From positions 124,001-188,000 of the forward strand of contig NZ_QOKV01000006.1 in NCBI RefSeq assembly GCF_008365405.1: a stretch of DNA of 64,000 nt, in the 5' to 3' direction. Numbering within the stretch: the first letter of the stretch is position 1; the number at the start of each line of letters is the position of its first letter. Below are positions 25,673-34,302 of this stretch, in pieces. The DNA is from Azospirillum brasilense. GTDB lineage: Bacteria; Pseudomonadota; Alphaproteobacteria; Azospirillales; Azospirillaceae. A model generated the notes under the pieces. That model was not told the origin of the DNA. It ran no database searches and worked only from the letters and a program-made list of their open reading frames with translations. A program made the translations under genes and the position numbers.

Positions 25673-25837
25673 GCGCAAGGTTTCTTCGCTTATGTCGCAA
25701 TTTCGCCGAGGATGCGCTGCGATTTCGCAGTATCGCGTCCGACTCCCCTCATCTCCCGCTGCGCCCTTTCCCCACCCATTGCGACACGCCGTGCGCGCCG
25801 CCATCTGGAAGGCGCGAAACCACATCCGGAGGAACCG

Positions 25838-26158
25838 ATGATCGTCACCAGCACCGACACCGTCGAAGGCCGTCGCATCACCCAGTATCTCGGCATGGTC
25901 GCGGGCGAAGCGATTCTGGGCGTGAACATGTTCCGCGACCTGTTTTCCGGCATCCGCGACATCGTCGGCGGTCGGGCCGGCGGTTACCAGAACGCGCTTC
26001 GCGACGCCCGCGAAGCCGCTTTCGCCGATCTTCAGGAATCGGCGCGGGCGCTCGGAGCGGACGCGATCGTCGGCGTGGACATCGATTACGAGGTGTTGGG
26101 CAAGGAGAACGGCATGCTGATGGTTTCCATCAATGGAACCGCCGTCCGGCTGGGCTGA
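25838..26158 (+). CDS. YbjQ / UPF0145 family protein
   Basis: A 106-residue protein of the YbjQ (UPF0145, putative heavy-metal-binding) family, which forms ring-like homopentamers. Diagnostic pieces are [19 protein letters not shown] at the start, [26 protein letters not shown] in the middle and [16 protein letters not shown] near the end. The ATG at 25838 follows a CGGAGGAAC ribosome-binding site. Its cellular role is not established in any organism I know of. It marks the right-hand chromosomal boundary of the recombination module. Confidence 0.92.
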   Translation: MIVTSTDTVEGRRITQYLGMVAGEAILGVNMFRDLFSGIRDIVGGRAGGYQNALRDAREAAFADLQESARALGADAIVGVDIDYEVLGKENGMLMVSINGTAVRLG

Positions 26159-26261
26159 GTTCCCCCAACCGTTTAGGCCGATTGCCCGCCTGGACGGACG
26201 GTCGCACCCCCTTACACTCCCTCCCCGCATCGATAGGGACCTGAGAAACGGGAGGGACGAC

Positions 26262-27458
26262 ATGCGTTCTCTGGCGAAACGGCTCGGCGGCCTGGCCCTG
26301 GCTGCCGGGCTCTTCTGTGCGGCGCCAGGCCTGGCCTTCGAGGGCCTCGTGGAGAAGAAGGTGTTCGAGATGCCGTCCTACACCACGGTGGGCGGCGGCA
26401 CGATCAAGAACGTCCGCATCGGCTGGGAAAGCTACGGCAAGCTGAACGACGCCAGGGACAACGTCATCCTCGTCACCCATTTCTTCAGCGGCAACAGCCA
26501 CGCCGCCGGCAAGTACAAGATGGAGGACCCGGCCCCCGGCTATTGGGATTCCATCATCGGGCCGGGCAAGCCGCTGGACACCGACAAGTTCTTCATCATC
26601 AGTTCCGACACGCTGGTGAACCTGTCGCCGAAGGACCCGACCGTCGTCACCACCGGCCCGGCCAGCGTCAATCCCGACACCGGCAAGCCCTACGGCATGA
26701 GCTTCCCGGTCGTCACCATCCGCGATTTCATCAATGTTCAGAAGGCATTGCTGGACAGTCTTAATGTAAAGTCACTGCACGCGGTGATGGGCGGGTCCAT
26801 GGGATCGCTCCAGGCGCTGGAATGGGGGGCTTCCCATCCGGAGCTGGTCAAACGCGTGGTCGCGGTGATCGGCGGGGCCGAGGCCGACCCCTTCCTGATC
26901 GGCTGGCTGAACCTGTGGGCGGCCCCCATCCGCGTCGATCCGAACTGGCAGGGCGGCGATTACTACGGCAAGGCGGAGCCCAAGGCCGGGCTGACCGAGG
27001 CGTTGAAGCTGGTGACCCTGCACGCCCGCCACTGGAAATGGGCGGACGCCACCTTCGGCCGCGGCTGGGCGGAGGAAGGCAAGGACCCCGCTGCCAGCAT
27101 GAACAACCAATACGCCATCGAAGCGTGGCTGGACAAGGCGGCGGCGGCCCGCGCCGCGGTCAGCGACGCCAACCACTTCCTGTATCTGGTGAAGGCCAAC
27201 CAGACCTTCCTGGTGGGCGGCGGCGGGGCTCTGGACGAAGGGTTGGCGAAGATCAAGGCGCCGGTGCTGCTGATCCCCTCCGCCGACGACCTCGTCTTCC
27301 CGCCGGAGCGCGCCATGCATCCGCTGAAGGAGCGGCTGGAGAAGCAGGGCGTCGCGGTCACCTACACCGACGCGATCACCACCAGCCTCGGCCATCTCGA
27401 CGGCATTGCCAACATCGCCAAGGCCGGCGACACGATAGCGTCCTTCATGGCACAGTAA
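26262..27458 (+). CDS. Exported MetX-like alpha/beta hydrolase (homoserine O-acetyltransferase superfamily)
   Basis: A 398-residue alpha/beta-hydrolase. The fold and nucleophile elbow GGSMGSLQALEW (Ser179) are those of homoserine/serine O-acetyltransferases (MetX), and the probable acid and base are in PSADDLVFP and LGHLDG near the C-terminus. Unlike cytosolic MetX, it begins with a clear signal peptide (MRSLAKRLGGLALAAGLFCAAPGLA), so it should act in the periplasm, where acetyl-CoA is absent. A hydrolase or acyl-transfer role on an exported substrate is therefore more likely than methionine synthesis. A strong terminator follows the gene. Confidence 0.85.
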   Translation: MRSLAKRLGGLALAAGLFCAAPGLAFEGLVEKKVFEMPSYTTVGGGTIKNVRIGWESYGKLNDARDNVILVTHFFSGNSHAAGKYKMEDPAPGYWDSIIGPGKPLDTDKFFIISSDTLVNLSPKDPTVVTTGPASVNPDTGKPYGMSFPVVTIRDFINVQKALLDSLNVKSLHAVMGGSMGSLQALEWGASHPELVKRVVAVIGGAEADPFLIGWLNLWAAPIRVDPNWQGGDYYGKAEPKAGLTEALKLVTLHARHWKWADATFGRGWAEEGKDPAASMNNQYAIEAWLDKAAAARAAVSDANHFLYLVKANQTFLVGGGGALDEGLAKIKAPVLLIPSADDLVFPPERAMHPLKERLEKQGVAVTYTDAITTSLGHLDGIANIAKAGDTIASFMAQ

Positions 27459-27469
27459 AGAAACCTGCC

Positions 27470-27506
27470 GCCCCGCCCGGCACGGACCGTCAGGCGGGGC
27501 CTTTTC
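27470..27506 (+). terminator. Intrinsic terminator after the MetX-like gene
   Basis: GCCCCGCC (27470-27477) pairs perfectly with GGCGGGGC (27493-27500), the 15-base loop containing a further CGG/CCG pair, followed by CTTTTCC. It lies 11 bases after the stop codon. Confidence 0.7.
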
Positions 27507-27515
27507 CATTTGTTC

Positions 27516-27968
27516 TCATGGGCCGACGTAATGCGGCATCAGCTTGGCCTGATCGCCGACATAGACGTTGCACCGGCTGTCTTGGCCGTCGAAGAAATAC
27601 ACCTGACCGGTCTTCCGCTTGTTCTGCGGGTCGGACAGGTTTGCCCCACCGGAGAAGGCGACGCCATAACGCCTGTCCGGCGTCCGAGCCCAGTAAAAGC
27701 CGTCCATCTCCTGCCCAAAGGCACCCCGTTGACACAGGTGCGACAGAGCGGCGTCGTAACGGGTCAACCCGTCCAGACCCTTCGGCAGGTTATAAACCGC
27801 CTGGCTGCGCACATGGCGGGTGCGGGGCGGAATGACCTCCTGCGGAAGGGATGAGCGATTCAAGGCACGCAAATGGCCGGGATCGGTCCGCTCGACCCGC
27901 ATCGGGTCCGCCGCCGCGGGCACAGCCAGCAGCACAAGAAACAGCGGAACGGCGGCGATGACCTTCAT
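27516..27968 (-). CDS. Exported hypothetical protein (150 aa)
   Basis: A 150-residue protein starting at ATG 27968 with a signal peptide (MKVIAAVPLFLVLLAVPAAA). The mature part has two cysteines (SHLCQRG and SRCNVYVG) that could form a disulfide, and a patterned segment WARTPDRRYGVAFSGGANLSDPQNKRKTGQVYFF suggesting a small beta-rich domain. I do not recognise the family. The upstream frame is open but lacks a better start. It is convergent with the MetX-like gene. Confidence 0.72.
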   Translation of the reverse strand: MKVIAAVPLFLVLLAVPAAADPMRVERTDPGHLRALNRSSLPQEVIPPRTRHVRSQAVYNLPKGLDGLTRYDAALSHLCQRGAFGQEMDGFYWARTPDRRYGVAFSGGANLSDPQNKRKTGQVYFFDGQDSRCNVYVGDQAKLMPHYVGP

Positions 27969-28060
27969 GGGCTGAGCGGTGAAACGGCCAAGAACGACAG
28001 GACTATAGCACGGCCTGCCCGCCGGTGAGGAGCAGTCGCCGACCAAGGAGACAGCGGGAG

Positions 28061-28188
28061 CTGATAAATTCGTTTCTTTTCAAATGATTAAGGTTGTTTT
28101 CCAACTTCCTTTATCAAGAAACTTAGGCTCTCTGATTCTTAAAGTTATGCGTTGTAAAAATAACCTAATTGTCTGTTTTTAAATGGGT
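28061..28188. other. AT-rich non-coding stretch
   Basis: About 128 bases are strongly A/T-rich, in sharp contrast to the GC-rich surroundings. They lie between the exported protein gene (27,968) and the response-regulator stop (28,189). No ORF of note and no clear hairpin; the stretch could hold the promoter of the leftward exported-protein gene or be a trace of transferred DNA. Confidence 0.5.
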
Positions 28189-28593
28189 TCATATCCGCTC
28201 CCCCTTGCCATCCAGATAGCGGGTGATCGTAGCCAGGAAGTCTTTCGGCTGGATCGGCTTGGGCACATGCCCGTCGAACCCGGCGCTGGAAAAGCGCAGC
28301 ATGTCCGTGGGTGTGGACAGGTTGGTGACCGCAACGACCAGCGTGCGCGCCAACGCCCGGTCAGCACGGATCAGCCGCATCAACTCGACGCCGGACAGGC
28401 TGGGCATCACCACGTCCATGATCACCAGATCGGGTTTCAACGCGCGCATCAGATCCAGCACGCCCCGCGGGTCGTCCGTCTCCACCACGCGGTGTCCGCC
28501 CTCCTCAAGGCAACGAACCAACAGTTTGCGCATCAGTGCGTTGTCATCGACAACGAGGATGGTCCGCGTCCGGTCCGAAGAATGGGCGTCCAT
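28189..28593 (-). CDS. Single-domain response regulator (CheY-like)
   Basis: A 134-residue receiver domain without an output domain. Acidic pocket LVVDDNA (Asp16/Asp17), phosphorylation site Asp60 (LVIMDVVMP), switch Thr90 and Lys112 (VPKPIQP) are all present, so it should be phosphorylatable. No histidine kinase is adjacent. It follows the peptide-binding protein gene by 19 bases on the same strand, which is an unusual partner. It could act in chemotaxis or a phosphorelay with a distant kinase. Confidence 0.9.
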   Translation of the reverse strand: MDAHSSDRTRTILVVDDNALMRKLLVRCLEEGGHRVVETDDPRGVLDLMRALKPDLVIMDVVMPSLSGVELMRLIRADRALARTLVVAVTNLSTPTDMLRFSSAGFDGHVPKPIQPKDFLATITRYLDGKGERI

Positions 28594-28612
28594 GGATTCG
28601 GCCTCCCCCTGG

Positions 28613-30454
28613 TCACGGCGCCTTGCGTGCGCCGGCGGACGAGGCGTCCGACAGCCACCAAGCGTCGAAAGAGAGCGAATAGGGCGGCACGGTGTCGGGG
28701 CGCTTCAACCGGTTCCAATAGGCGACGCGGTAGACGCCGGAGTACCAGTGCGGCACCACGTAATGGTTCCACAGCAGCACCCGGTCCAGGGCCGACACCG
28801 CGGCTTTCAGATCCTCCTGGCTGCCGGCGCGGACGATCTCGCCGATCAGGTGATCGACCGCCTCGCTGCGCACCCCGGCCAGATTCTGGCTTCCCGGACG
28901 GTCGGCGAAGGCCGATCCCCAATAGCCGGTCTGCTCGTTCCCCGGCGACAGGGATTGCGGCCAGACATGGACCACCATGTCGAAATCGAAGTCGCGCGTG
29001 CGGTTCTCGTACTGGGTCGTGTCCACCGTGCGGATGCTGGCCCGGATGCCAAGCCGCTTCAGATTCTCGATGAAGGGCAGCGTCACCCGCTCGAAGGTCG
29101 GGCTGTCGAGAAGGATTTCGAAGTCCAGCGGCTTGCCGGTCGCGACGTCGACCCGCACCCCGTTGCGCACGTCGGTCCCCGCCTCGTCGAGCAGCCGCTT
29201 GGCCTCCAGCAGGTTGCGGCGCAGCCCGTTCTGGCCCTCCGTGCTGGGCGGATGGTAGGTCTTCTCGAAGACCTCGGCGGGGATCTTCCCGCGCAGCGGC
29301 TCCAGAATCGCCAGTTCGCGGCCCTGCGGCAGGCCCCTGGACTGGAGCGGCGAGTTCTCGAAATAGCTCTCCGTCCGCTTGTAGGCGCCGTAGAACAGGG
29401 TCTGGTTCGTCCACTCGAAGTCGAAGGCATAGGCGATGGCCTGGCGCACCTTGGGGTTCGCGAAGACCGGGCGGCGCGTGTTGAACACGAAACCCTGCAT
29501 GCCCGCCGGCACCTCGTTGGCGATCTCCTCCTTCACCACCTTGCCGTCGCGCACCGCGTCGAAGTCGTAGCCGGTGGCCCAGGTCTTGGCGACGTTCTCC
29601 TGGCGGAAGTCGTACAGCCCGCCGCGGAAGGCCTGAAGGGCGACGCTGGCGTCCCGGTAATACTCGTAGGCCATACTGCCGAAATTGTTCCGCCCGACAT
29701 TCACCGGTAGGTCCCGGCCCCAATAGTCAGCGACCCGCTCGTAGGTGATGCCGCGGCCCGGATCGAACGACGCGATTCGGTAGGGGCCGCTGCCCAGCGG
29801 CGGCTCCAGCGTGGTCGACTGGAAGTCCTTGCCCTCCCAATAATGCTTCGGCAGCACCGGCAACTGGCCGACGATCATCGGAAGCTCGCGGTTGTCGCCC
29901 GGCTTGAAGGCAAAGCGGACGCGGCGCTCCCCCTCCGCCTCGACCTTATCCACGGCGCCGTAATAGCTGCGGTAGAAGGGGTGGCTCTCCGTCAGGATGG
30001 TGAAGGAGAACACCACGTCATCCGCGGTGACCGGCTTTCCATCATGCCACCGCGCGCCGGAGCGCAGGTTGAAGGTGATGGAGGAACGATCCTCCGGCAT
30101 CTCCACGCTTTCGGCGAGCAGGCCGTATTCGGTGAAGGGCTCGTCCGCCGACCCGGTCATCAGCGTGTCGTAGATCAGCGTCGCCCCCGCCGCGGGCACG
30201 CCGCGTAGCGTGAAGGGGTTCAGCGTGTCGAAGGAGCCGATGGCCTGGAGGGTCACCTTGCCGCCCTTCGGGGCGTCCGGGTTGACGTAATCGAAATGCC
30301 GGAAGTCCGGCCCGTATTTCGGCTCGCCATACAGCGCCATGCCGTGCCGCGCCATGCCGTCCTGCGGCTGCGCGCCCGCCGATCCGGCCACGGCGGCGGC
30401 GATCAGCCCGATCAACAGTCCAGCGGCCACACGGCGCATGCCCCATTCTCCCAT
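28613..30454 (-). CDS. Extracellular solute-binding protein family 5 (peptide ABC transporter, YejA-like)
   Basis: About 613 residues, the size of family 5 oligopeptide-binding proteins, with an N-terminal signal (MRRVAAGLLIGLIAAAVAGSAGAQ). Features typical of the YejA group: HGMALYGEPKYGPDFRHFDYVNPDAPKGG, then LIYDTLMTGSADEPFTEYGLLAE, and KPVTADDVVFSFTIL. It would bind peptides in the periplasm for an ABC importer. No permease or ATPase genes are adjacent, so it is separated from its membrane partners or serves a remote system. ATG 30454 (GGAG, 7-base spacing) and ATG 30439 (GGGAG, 8-base spacing) are both good starts; the latter gives the more compact signal peptide. Confidence 0.9.
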   Translation of the reverse strand: MGEWGMRRVAAGLLIGLIAAAVAGSAGAQPQDGMARHGMALYGEPKYGPDFRHFDYVNPDAPKGGKVTLQAIGSFDTLNPFTLRGVPAAGATLIYDTLMTGSADEPFTEYGLLAESVEMPEDRSSITFNLRSGARWHDGKPVTADDVVFSFTILTESHPFYRSYYGAVDKVEAEGERRVRFAFKPGDNRELPMIVGQLPVLPKHYWEGKDFQSTTLEPPLGSGPYRIASFDPGRGITYERVADYWGRDLPVNVGRNNFGSMAYEYYRDASVALQAFRGGLYDFRQENVAKTWATGYDFDAVRDGKVVKEEIANEVPAGMQGFVFNTRRPVFANPKVRQAIAYAFDFEWTNQTLFYGAYKRTESYFENSPLQSRGLPQGRELAILEPLRGKIPAEVFEKTYHPPSTEGQNGLRRNLLEAKRLLDEAGTDVRNGVRVDVATGKPLDFEILLDSPTFERVTLPFIENLKRLGIRASIRTVDTTQYENRTRDFDFDMVVHVWPQSLSPGNEQTGYWGSAFADRPGSQNLAGVRSEAVDHLIGEIVRAGSQEDLKAAVSALDRVLLWNHYVVPHWYSGVYRVAYWNRLKRPDTVPPYSLSFDAWWLSDASSAGARKAP

Positions 30455-30647
30455 CGTTCGCTCCGGAGCGCTCGGCCCCGGTTCCGCTCTGATAACATGT
30501 GGGTGGGGTGAAGCGGTGCGAAACCCCCTTCCCTCCCCCCGCGGCATCGCGCCCCCGCGATTTGCTCTGGTGTCCCGGCGGGCTTGCGGTCATGGTTTTC
30601 GGCAATCCGCGCCGATAAGCGCGACCAGCATGGAGGGTTCTTCGACC

Positions 30648-31268
30648 GTGTCCGCCGAATTCACCGTCTACGGCAATGTCAATTCACAGCCCGCCACCCG
30701 CGTCGTCCTGTTCCTGTCGATGGCCGGCGTGCCCTACGCCTACCGCCATGTCGACCTGCGCGGCGGCCAGCAGAAGTCGGCGGACTACCTCGCCATCAAC
30801 CGCTTCGGCCGGGTGCCGACCCTGGTCCACGGCGGCCTCAGCATTTCCGAATCGGGCGTCATCCTGACCTACCTCGCCGAGAAGACCGGCCGGTTCGGTG
30901 GGCGGGACGAGGCGGAGCGGATCAAGCTGGCGGAGTGGCTGTCCTGGCTGGCCGACGTGCTGCTGCCGGTCCAGCGCGCCCGCGCGGTGCGCAAGTTCCA
31001 TGGCGACGCCAACGCCCTGCCCTGGATCGACGCCGCGGCGGCCGGCGGGCTCGCCCAGTTCGACCGCCATCTGGCGGGGCGAACCTTCATCGAGGCCGAA
31101 CGGCTCAGCATCGCCGACATCTTCGCCTTCCCGTGGATCGACCTCGTGGAGGAGTCGAACATCGACATCGCCACCTATCCCAATGTCCAGGCGTGGCACG
31201 CCCGCATGCTGGCCCAGCCCGGCGCCAAGCGCCAAATGGAGCTGATGCCGCAGCAGGACGTCGGCTGA
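30648..31268 (+). CDS. Glutathione S-transferase family protein
   Basis: About 206 residues with an N-terminal thioredoxin-fold GST domain (FTVYGNVNSQPATRVVLFLSMAGVPY; glutathione-binding NRFGRVPTLVHGGLSISESGVILTYLAEK) and an all-helical C-terminal domain (RLSIADIFAFPWIDL, the N-capping/hydrophobic-staple region). The GTG at 30648 is chosen because GGAGGG lies 10 bases upstream; an ATG at 30630 has no ribosome-binding site. It could conjugate or reduce electrophiles; the substrate is unknown. It is divergent from the solute-binding protein gene and convergent with the TRAP gene. Confidence 0.9.
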   Translation: MSAEFTVYGNVNSQPATRVVLFLSMAGVPYAYRHVDLRGGQQKSADYLAINRFGRVPTLVHGGLSISESGVILTYLAEKTGRFGGRDEAERIKLAEWLSWLADVLLPVQRARAVRKFHGDANALPWIDAAAAGGLAQFDRHLAGRTFIEAERLSIADIFAFPWIDLVEESNIDIATYPNVQAWHARMLAQPGAKRQMELMPQQDVG

Positions 31269-31274
31269 TCCCAA

Positions 31275-31317
31275 AAGAAAAGGCCCCCCGCGCGATGCGG
31301 ATGGGGGCCTTTCTTTA
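31275..31317. terminator. Bidirectional terminator between convergent GST and TRAP genes
   Basis: AAAGAAAAGGCCCCC pairs with GGGGGCCTTTCTTT across a 13-15 base loop. The A/T flanks provide a U-tract in both directions (TTTCTTT rightwards, TTTTCTTT leftwards), so both transcripts can end here. Confidence 0.8.
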
Positions 31318-31328
31318 AGCGGACGCTC

Positions 31329-32435
31329 TTACTTCTTGGTGCCAGCCGACGCCACGAAGCTGTCGTAGGGCAGCTCGGCGACGCGGAACCAGAGCTGGGT
31401 CTCGTCCAGGAACGGCTTCCAGCTCTCGTAGATCGTCTTGAAGTTCGGGTTGGTCTTCGCCAGCTCGTCGTAATACTCAAAGGCGATCTTGTGCGCCTGC
31501 TCCATCAGGTCGCGCGGGTAGGCGCGCAGGATGGTGCCCTTGGCGACCAGACGCTTCAGAGCCTTGGCGTTCTCCGAATCGTAACGGGCGATCATGTAGG
31601 TGTTCGCCTCGGCGCAGGCGGCCGTCAGGATCGACTGATAGGACTTGGGGAGCTTCTCCCACTCCTGCAGGTTGACGTAGAGCGAGACGTTCGGCCCGCC
31701 TTCCCACCAGCCCGGGTAGTAGTAGTACTTGGCGACCTGATGGAAGCCCAGCCGCTCGTCGTCGTAGGGGCCGACGAATTCGGTTGCGTCGATGGTGCCC
31801 TTTTCCAGCGCCGGATAGACGTCCGCGCCGGCGATCTGGGTCGGGGTGGCGCCCATCTTCGACATGATCTGGCCGGTGATGCCGGCGATGCGGATCTTCA
31901 GGCCCTGGAAGTCCGCCGCGGTCTTGATTTCCTTGCGGTACCAGCCGCCCATCTGGGCTCCGGTGTTGCCCGCCGGGAACTGGATGACGTTGTGGTTCTT
32001 CATGAAGGCGCGCATCAGGTCGAGGCCGCCGGCCTGGAACCAAGCGGTGGTCTGGCGCGCGTTCGGGCCGAACGGAATGGCCGTATCGAAGGCGAAGGTC
32101 GGGTCCTTGCCGACATAGTAGTAGCCGCAGGTGTGGCCGCACTGGACCGAACCGTTCTGCACGGCGTCGAGCACCTGGAGGCCGGGCACCAGCTCACCAC
32201 CCGGGAAGGCGCGGATCTGGAACTTGCCGTCCGTGCTCTCGGCGACGCGGCGGGCGATCAGCTCCGAAGCGCCGAACAGGATGTCGGTGCTCTTCGGGAA
32301 GCTCGACGCCAGGCGCCACTGGATTTCCGGCTGCGACTGCGCAATGGCCGGCGCGGCCACGCCGGCCACCGCCAGCCCCGCACCCGCGGCCGCAGCGCCC
32401 GCACCCGCCGACTTCAGAAACGCACGTCTTTTCAC
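31329..32435 (-). CDS. TRAP transporter substrate-binding protein (TakP/DctP7-like), orphan
   Basis: A 368-residue periplasmic binding protein with a Tat-like signal (MKRRAFLKSAGAGAAAAGAG...AIAQ). The mature part resembles TakP-type TRAP binding proteins that bind 2-oxo acids or lactate: WRLASSFPKSTDILFGASELIARRVAESTDGKF, GGWYRKEIKTAADFQGLKIRI-, then EFVGPYDDERLGFHQVAKYYYYPGWWEGG. Members of this group often dimerise and bind substrate through a metal ion. No dctQ/dctM genes are adjacent, so the membrane subunits must lie elsewhere. Confidence 0.9.
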   Translation of the reverse strand: MKRRAFLKSAGAGAAAAGAGLAVAGVAAPAIAQSQPEIQWRLASSFPKSTDILFGASELIARRVAESTDGKFQIRAFPGGELVPGLQVLDAVQNGSVQCGHTCGYYYVGKDPTFAFDTAIPFGPNARQTTAWFQAGGLDLMRAFMKNHNVIQFPAGNTGAQMGGWYRKEIKTAADFQGLKIRIAGITGQIMSKMGATPTQIAGADVYPALEKGTIDATEFVGPYDDERLGFHQVAKYYYYPGWWEGGPNVSLYVNLQEWEKLPKSYQSILTAACAEANTYMIARYDSENAKALKRLVAKGTILRAYPRDLMEQAHKIAFEYYDELAKTNPNFKTIYESWKPFLDETQLWFRVAELPYDSFVASAGTKK

Positions 32436-32602
32436 GATTCTTCTCCCGTGGACTCCGCCTTCCCTTTTCGTTTCAAGCGGCCCGTCGGACCACTTGTTGC
32501 GAGGGAATTTTCACAACTGTAACAAAGCAGCGTTTTCGTTCCGATTCATCGCACAAAAGCGCATGACAGGTCTACCCTGGTCCTACGGATTAGGCGACCG
32601 CC

Positions 32603-34228
32603 TCAGCCGCGCCGCCCCAGGAAGGCGGAGAGCGGCGGCAGGACCAGCGTCCGCCCGTCCGCCGTGACCTCGGGAACCGGCGCGCCCGGCGGACGCGGCA
32701 GGTCGAGTGCCGCCATCGGCGGCTTGCGCTTCAGCGCGTATTCCGCCGGCTGGTCGGACAGGTTGAAGACGGCCAGCAGGTCTTCGCCCTCCGCCGCCCG
32801 TTCGAAGGCCAGGACGCTGCCGGCCTCTTCCACCGCCGCGACGCCGCCCTGGGTCAGCGCCGGATGACGGCGGCGCAGGCGCAGGGCGCCCCGCCAGACG
32901 TCGAGCGGGCTGCCGGGGCGCCGCTCCTGCGCGTCCACGGCCAGGGCGTGGTGGGATTCCGCCACCGGCAACCAGGTCTCGACCGCGCTGGAGAAACCGG
33001 CGTTGGCGGCGGCGGACCGCCAGGGCATCGGCGTGCGGCTGCCGTCGCGCCCCTGGAAGTCGGGCCAATAGGCGATGCCGAAGGGGTCGCGCAGATCCTC
33101 CGGCTCCAGCACCGCGTTGGGCAGCGCCAGTTCCTCCCCCTGGTAGAGGCAGACGGTGCCGGGCAGCGCAGCGAACAGGGTGGCCAGCAGGGCGTTGAAG
33201 CGCTCCGGATCGGCGCCGGGCGGCAGCCAGCGGCTGGCGGCGCGCTCGACGTCGTGGTTGGAGAAGCTCCAGCAAATGGCCTCCGGCTGCGGCGTGCCGG
33301 TCAGCGCCCCGGCGAAGTTCCGCGCGGTGAAGGGCTGCTTGGCCAGCGACAGGGTGTAGGCGGCGTGCAGCCCCTGCGGCCCGCAATAGGCGGCGATGCG
33401 CCGCGCCGCGCCCGGCTGGCTCGACAGCTCGCCCAGCAGCACCCGGTCGGGATAGCGGTCGACCACCGCGCGCAGCCGGGCCAGCACGCTGTGAATGGCC
33501 GGGTGCATCATGTCGTAGAGATGCTGTTGCAGGGCGAACAGCTTGGCCGGCGGTTCCGCCCCGCTCCAGGCCGCCGCTGGATTGGAGCGAAGCTGCGGGT
33601 CATGGGCGAAGAAGTCCACCGCGTCGATGCGGAAGCCGTCCACCCCGCGCTCCAGCCAGAAAGCTGCGGTGTCGCCGAGCGCCTGGAGCACCGCCTCGTC
33701 GTGCAGGTTCAAGGCGGGCTGGCTGGACAGGAAATGGTGCAGGTAATACTGGCGCCGCCGCGGCTCCCACGTCCAGGCGGGGCCGCCGAACACCGACAGC
33801 CAGTTATTGGGCGGCGTGCCGTCGGGGCGCGGGTCGGCCCAAACGTACCAATCCGCGAAGTCCCCGCCACGCGACCGACAGCTGTCGCCGAACCAGGGGT
33901 GCGCGTCCGAGGTGTGGCCGCAGACCAGATCCAGGATGACCTTCAGCCCGTGGCCATGCGCCGCCTCGATGATGCGGTCCACCGTCTCCAGCCGGCCCAT
34001 GCGCGGATCCACCGCCCGGTGGTCGGTGATGTCGTAGCCGAAATCCTTCTGCGGCGACGGGTAGAAGGGGCTGATCCACACCCCCTGCACGCCGAGCGAC
34101 GCCACATGGCCGATGCCGTCCAGCACGCCGTCCAGATCGCCCCAGCCATCGCCGTTCCGGTCGAGGAAGCTGAGGGGATAGATCTGGTACAGCGCGGCAC
34201 CGCGCAGCCACGAAGACGCCTGGGACAT
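32603..34228 (-). CDS. GH13 alpha-glucosidase
   Basis: A 541-residue family 13 glycoside hydrolase with no signal peptide, so cytoplasmic. It starts at ATG 34228 (GGAGGG 5 bases upstream). Catalytic residues: nucleophile Asp202 (GFRIDAVDFF), acid/base Glu267 (LLGELSS) and transition-state Asp326 (FSNHDVERA). Region I reads LDLVCGHTSDAHPWF, with Gly where most GH13 enzymes have Asn, as in the alpha-glucosidase subgroup close to GH13_23. LYQIYPLSFLDRNGDGWGDLDG at the start is typical of oligo-1,6-glucosidases/alpha-glucosidases. It would release glucose from maltose-like oligosaccharides. No sugar transporter genes are adjacent. Confidence 0.92.
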   Translation of the reverse strand: MSQASSWLRGAALYQIYPLSFLDRNGDGWGDLDGVLDGIGHVASLGVQGVWISPFYPSPQKDFGYDITDHRAVDPRMGRLETVDRIIEAAHGHGLKVILDLVCGHTSDAHPWFGDSCRSRGGDFADWYVWADPRPDGTPPNNWLSVFGGPAWTWEPRRRQYYLHHFLSSQPALNLHDEAVLQALGDTAAFWLERGVDGFRIDAVDFFAHDPQLRSNPAAAWSGAEPPAKLFALQQHLYDMMHPAIHSVLARLRAVVDRYPDRVLLGELSSQPGAARRIAAYCGPQGLHAAYTLSLAKQPFTARNFAGALTGTPQPEAICWSFSNHDVERAASRWLPPGADPERFNALLATLFAALPGTVCLYQGEELALPNAVLEPEDLRDPFGIAYWPDFQGRDGSRTPMPWRSAAANAGFSSAVETWLPVAESHHALAVDAQERRPGSPLDVWRGALRLRRRHPALTQGGVAAVEEAGSVLAFERAAEGEDLLAVFNLSDQPAEYALKRKPPMAALDLPRPPGAPVPEVTADGRTLVLPPLSAFLGRRG

Positions 34229-34302
34229 GAGGACCCTCCACACGAGACTCGTGCAAAGGGTCCGCCCATAGCACTAACGATCGGTTACCGGGCTGCGATT
34301 GG

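Noticed and set aside
26262..27458. Homoserine O-acetyltransferase of methionine synthesis (metX)
   Set aside because: A strong signal peptide and no methionine genes nearby make a cytosolic biosynthetic role unlikely.
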